Shown in pieces: positions 52,661-64,000 of a stretch of DNA of 64,000 nucleotides (its first letter is position 1; each line of letters opens with the position of its first letter). Source of the DNA: Larimichthys crocea (taxonomy: Eukaryota; Chordata; Actinopteri; Sciaenidae); contig NC_040018.1 of NCBI RefSeq assembly GCF_000972845.2, positions 16,279,157 to 16,343,156 of the forward strand. Reading direction: 5' to 3'. The notes beneath the pieces were generated by a model that was not told the DNA's origin, ran no database searches, and was given only the letters and a program-made list of their open reading frames with translations. Made by a program: the position numbers and the translations under genes.

Positions 52661-54286
52661 ATCACTGAAGATGTGTGATTATGGCAATTTTAATCACCCA
52701 TTGCAGAGGCATCCTGGTAGATTATGGCACAATTCTGCTATCATAATTACTCACTAGCGTACAAAATGTATCTTAAGTAAGTAATATTAAGTTAAATATG
52801 TACTTATAATTGAGTAGTATTTGCTAAAAACTAAAGTGCAAAACTGTGCAAAGTTTTTTTATTTTTAATGAAAGTTAATGTTTATGATGTGTTTTTAAAA
52901 GTTTACATCCTTGGGATTTGTTGACAATACTATATCAAAGATTTTGAATATTTTCTGCCATTTTGTTAAAGACTGCTAGTATGCAGTAGTTCTTCAGTTT
53001 GATCCAAGTGTTTGCAATCCTTGATTTAAACATCAGGTAAATAAAGCATTTGATCCAGGAGCGTCCAGCGTTAAATGTTTATGCATATGAAAAAGAGAGG
53101 GAGGTGTTCTTGGGTTTGGTGATAGAGGGGAAAGGTGAACATCAACAAGAAGAAGAGAACGGGTGTGTGAAAGATCACAAGACCAGTGTTGTGTCTGACA
53201 CATGAACCATGGCATCGCTCACTCTCCCACAGATCTCTCTTCTTTGTTTCTTATCTTCACTCTGATATGCAACACTTTGAAGTGCTCAGAGATGATACGA
53301 GAGAAAATTAAAAACTGGCGATTGTTATTTGTCATCTGGGTTACAAGGAAGGGGAATGACGTTTGTGCTGTTTAAAGTTCATTATAATGTAAATGTTTCC
53401 AAATGTATCCATAAGTGTATAAAGAAATGAGTGATGAGGACCAGTGTGTTCAGATTGTATCTCAAACAGCAGTAGCCTGGCTGTCACACACTACCAAATA
53501 GTGCTCTGGGAAAGTAATGAAGGAGGACAGAGGAATATTGTTCTAGCCGAGTTTTATTTTAAATTGTAACCATTTCCTACAGATGACTGGCTGATAGGGG
53601 GGAAATGATGAAACGTTATAACACACTGCTGTTATATTTGTTATCAGTTTTTTCCATGCCCACACAAATGTGAAGGACTGAGCCTTTTTTATGCGACTGT
53701 CAGCACATTAAAATAACACCTGCTTGGTTTTAGCTGTCCTCTCCTGCAGGCTGTTTATATCACATGTCAGATGCAATTTTGATACTAATTTAAATTCTGA
53801 TTTTAATGCTGATTTAATACTCTAAATGTCATTTTAAATCACCAGTACTCTGGATTAAAAAAGACAGCTTAATAAACTATCTTCAGATGCAGTAGCATAA
53901 ATACAGATGTTTATTAAAATGGAAAAAAAAAATCTTTGTCATTTGTCCAGGTCACATACCTGTCTAGTTTATCAAAGTCTCTCTGGCTGGAACAAACTCT
54001 TCTCAAATATCCCCCTACTCGTTATGCTGTAGAAAGTTAGAGCCTTGTGTATTTCTGGTTAAGGGTCAGAGGCAGTATTGACCATTTCCCTTCCTCCGCA
54101 CAGTGATGTTGTTTTAAACCCTGAGTTAACCAGAGATTGATCTGAAAGAATGGGTGTATTTGGGGACTACCATCCGTCATAGGGGCTGAAAGGGTTGTTT
54201 TCTCCCGGTCCCGTCATCTTTGATGAATCCCTTCTAAAGACTCCACTGGGGAAGGCACAACCGACATTTGCCTTGGCTCACAGGCA

Positions 54287-54314
54287 CTTTCTTTCTTTCT
54301 TTCTTTCTTTCTTT
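54287..54314. repeat. (CTTT)7 microsatellite
   Basis: A tetranucleotide CTTT run. Confidence 0.9.
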
Positions 54315-55873
54315 TACAGATTCTTTGGCAAGATTCTTTTAATTGTGCTACAACCTTTTGTTCATGCAGTACATTATTTTAGGTTGTGTTTGTTTGTCGT
54401 GGGTGGACCACAGATGGGTTTTCAAATTGTTGTGGGAGAAATTAATTTTCTTTGCTACTATTTTGAAGTCAGCTACGTGGACATCCGCACTGTCTGGGTG
54501 TTCCACAGGGGCACGAGTCTGCCTTTGGACTCGTTTATTTCCAAGAATAGAGTCAGAGAGCACTTTATCTTGTTCATGACCACAAACCACCCAGATGAAT
54601 CTGTGTTTAGTTTGTATTGTAATGGATGTTATCTGATACGCTTGGACTTTAAGATTGTTATATATTTATTTGTTTTGCAAAAACTGGGAAAATTGACACT
54701 CCTAGAAGGGTTAAGCTGCCAGCAAGCTTCTTTGGAAATCAGATTAAGGAAAACTGTTGGACAGTTTCTAGGCCCATGTGTAATTTAACATGAATGGAAT
54801 GTTTGTCCATATCTATTGTTGACTAGATCTGGTCAAGACTACTTGTTTTGCGCCAGTATCCTGAATGTACACTATCCAATAACATGGTAATCAGTACAGT
54901 AAACATTTCAGTATCTGTAGGGCTGCAAGCATTCCTTCAACTGAACTTTCAAAAATAAAGGTCACCAAAACAGTCATTATTGGAGGATACATCGGTGACA
55001 TTGTGCAACGATGACTGACAACACAGTAGCCTCCGCTAACGCCATTTCAGCAGTTTACTGGCTGATTTCATCACCCTTTTAGTGACAGTGGATGAGTATG
55101 ACACTCTCTCTGTCCTTTTGTATCTTTTTCTCTGTCTCTTTGCCCATTTCTAGTGTCCCTCCCCCCACCCACCCACCATTTCTCTTTAAGTTGAGTTAGG
55201 GGTCACTGACGTTTACTGGATTCCTAGACTAATATTCCAGATGGTGATGACAGGAACTGGCTAAAACACTCACTTTACAGCCTCATGCCTGATCTTCTAT
55301 CTCATTTGCGTTGCATTTTTAATGTTATCCCAAAATGAGTTTAAGATATCATAAAACAAATGAAATCACCTTGTAAAACTAATGCACCATGTTCTGGTGT
55401 AAATGGTAAACATGTCCAACAGGCCATTAGTTATTAGTTCAGCGGTGAAGAAAGTCATTTGAATTAACAAACAGTTCGAATTTTATTTTTTTTTCTTATT
55501 CCTGTCCTCTGGTCTGGAGTAAAAGATTGAACTTGAAATTAACTTAATGATTGGCCACATTAAGTGAAGTAAAGACTTCAAGAAGGGATGTGGTGGATTC
55601 TGCAGTAATCAACATTTCAGTAGTATCTAATTGTTATGCTCCACTGAATGTAGCACACTAGAACTTTTTTATAACCGCTGATGTGTAACACATTGTCACT
55701 GTTTCAAGTTTCTAGGGAAAGGAAGAACCAGACTGCTGATCTGACAAATATAATAATGTTTAAAGATCCACAGCAGCTGTCTTGAATTTATAGGTATATT
55801 CCAACTTACTGCATTCCTGTGTAGTTCCACATTTGAGTTAAGCTTGAATTAAGGTCAAAACCTCTATCTCCTA

Positions 55874-55874
<1 letters not shown>

Positions 55875-55913
<39 letters not shown>

Positions 55914-55939
55914 ACACGCGCGCACGCACACACACACAC
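55875..55939. repeat. Compound (CA)n(CG)n microsatellite
   Basis: A CA run interrupted by CGCGCGCACG, about 65 bases. The alternating purine-pyrimidine sequence could adopt Z-DNA. Confidence 0.95.
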
Positions 55940-56734
55940 TCCCCCTCTCCTCAACTAATAAATAATTATCCTTTTGTGTGATGTGGCTTTGCTCCAAGGC
56001 CATGCAGTTTATGTGTGCTGCTTTTAGCAAACCACTACTCTTTCCAAAATGGGACAATTCAGAGCACATTTTCTGCATGTTTTTCCATTTCTAGATTTTG
56101 AGTTATAATGAATTAATCTGTATATTAATGAATTGTGACTGAGTCCAGCACTGCCTTTATTGAACATGTCACTGAAAAAAAAATGCCTTTGATATACTGA
56201 ATAAAATACACACTGGAATAAACACATTAGTACAAATTCAAGGCCTCGTCCAAATGATATGTTTCAGAAAACAGATGAGTCAGAAGAGTTGATGATGAAT
56301 GTCTGAAAGGAGGCTGATGTCAGTTGTGTACGGTTGACAAAACATTTAAGTTTTGCTTTTGTTGAAATCTCTTGTTTGTCACTTTAGAGTCTTTGTCACT
56401 TTTACTCAGTTTCTGTTCCAATATCCAACCTTTTCTGATGTGCACACACACACAGGAAATGGAAGTTTGAGCCATGATAACACTTAATTACAATTTTAAT
56501 GTGTAGGATCAGGACTTTTCCCAGCTGCTGTTTTACTTACTGATACTCATATCCTTTTAGTCAGCACAGTCATTTTCTGAAAAAAAAACAAACAAACAAA
56601 TAAAAACAGGTCTCTCCCTCTTGTACACACCAATTCATACACGTTAACATAAACATTACAACAAACAACAAATGAATTACAACAGCCACTCATGCAAATG
56701 TCACGTTAGTCATAATTTACTGAGAAGTGCAGTC

Positions 56735-63981
<7,247 letters not shown>

Positions 63982-64000
63982 TAAGATGGTCTAACTGCCT

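Larger units (their letters stand above)
47468..56700. other. Long gene-free interval upstream of wt1
   Basis: No frame matched a known protein. It holds several T-runs, a dispersed repeat (49590-49925), a possible repeat at 52310-52660, a (CTTT)n tract near 54287-54314, a long CA/CG tract (55875-55939) and a GCA run near 50787-50808. Long upstream intervals of this sort usually carry enhancers for developmental regulators such as wt1, but none can be recognised from sequence alone. Confidence 0.5.

Noticed and set aside
54195..54788. 197-codon plus-strand open frame
   Set aside because: It has no ATG at its 5' end, no recognised domain and a Phe/Leu-rich, AT-driven composition. One frame of this length is expected by chance in 64 kb. 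A transposase-like look on the opposite strand could not be supported.

Overview
The window is vertebrate nuclear DNA, AT-rich, with short GT-AG exons. The predicted proteins match human proteins along most of their length, but the introns are compact and the dispersed repeats look like those I recall from teleost, especially percomorph, genomes. I read it as a teleost chromosome segment. Six protein-coding genes are supported, in this order: cstf3 (+, 5' end off the window), depdc7 (-), qser1 (-), prrg4 (-), eif3m (-) and wt1 (+, 3' end off the window). This is the order and relative orientation of human 11p13 (CSTF3, DEPDC7, QSER1, PRRG4, EIF3M, WT1), read in reverse. Two genes I expect from the human order, TCP11L1 between CSTF3 and DEPDC7 and CCDC73 between PRRG4 and EIF3M, were not found.

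Layout. 1-5.3 kb: 17 coding exons of cstf3, ending at a canonical AATAAA. 5.3-10.5 kb: gene-free, with a LINE-like fragment, a 270-bp direct duplication and a tRNA-derived SINE with a perfect 12-bp target-site duplication. 10.5-14.1 kb: depdc7, 8 coding exons. 14.1-22 kb: repeat-rich intergenic DNA, with a possible depdc7 5' exon near 17.2-17.4 kb. 22-33.3 kb: qser1, 13 coding exons including a 3,345-bp exon, with a GC-rich 5' end. 34-37.3 kb: prrg4, 6 coding exons. 37.3-41.1 kb: gene-free. 41.1-46.6 kb: eif3m, 11 coding exons. 46.6-57.1 kb: about 10.5 kb of mostly non-coding DNA upstream of wt1, holding one unexplained exon-like ORF near 47.2 kb. 57.1-64 kb: wt1 exons through zinc finger 3, including the tandem splice donors that produce the -KTS and +KTS forms.

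All exon boundaries were set by hand from splice sites, reading phase and recalled human protein sequences. In every gene the phases close exactly, giving 522 aa (depdc7), 1,682 aa (qser1), 215 aa (prrg4) and 375 aa (eif3m). The genes do not form a pathway: they act in mRNA 3'-end processing, transcription and DNA methylation control, membrane Gla-protein signalling, translation initiation, and kidney and gonad development. What links them is conserved synteny. I saw no convincing new biological system. The items most worth a second look are the unassigned ORF at 47.1-47.3 kb, the two missing synteny genes, the duplicated segment next to the depdc7 3' end, and the conserved alternative-processing signals in wt1 and cstf3.
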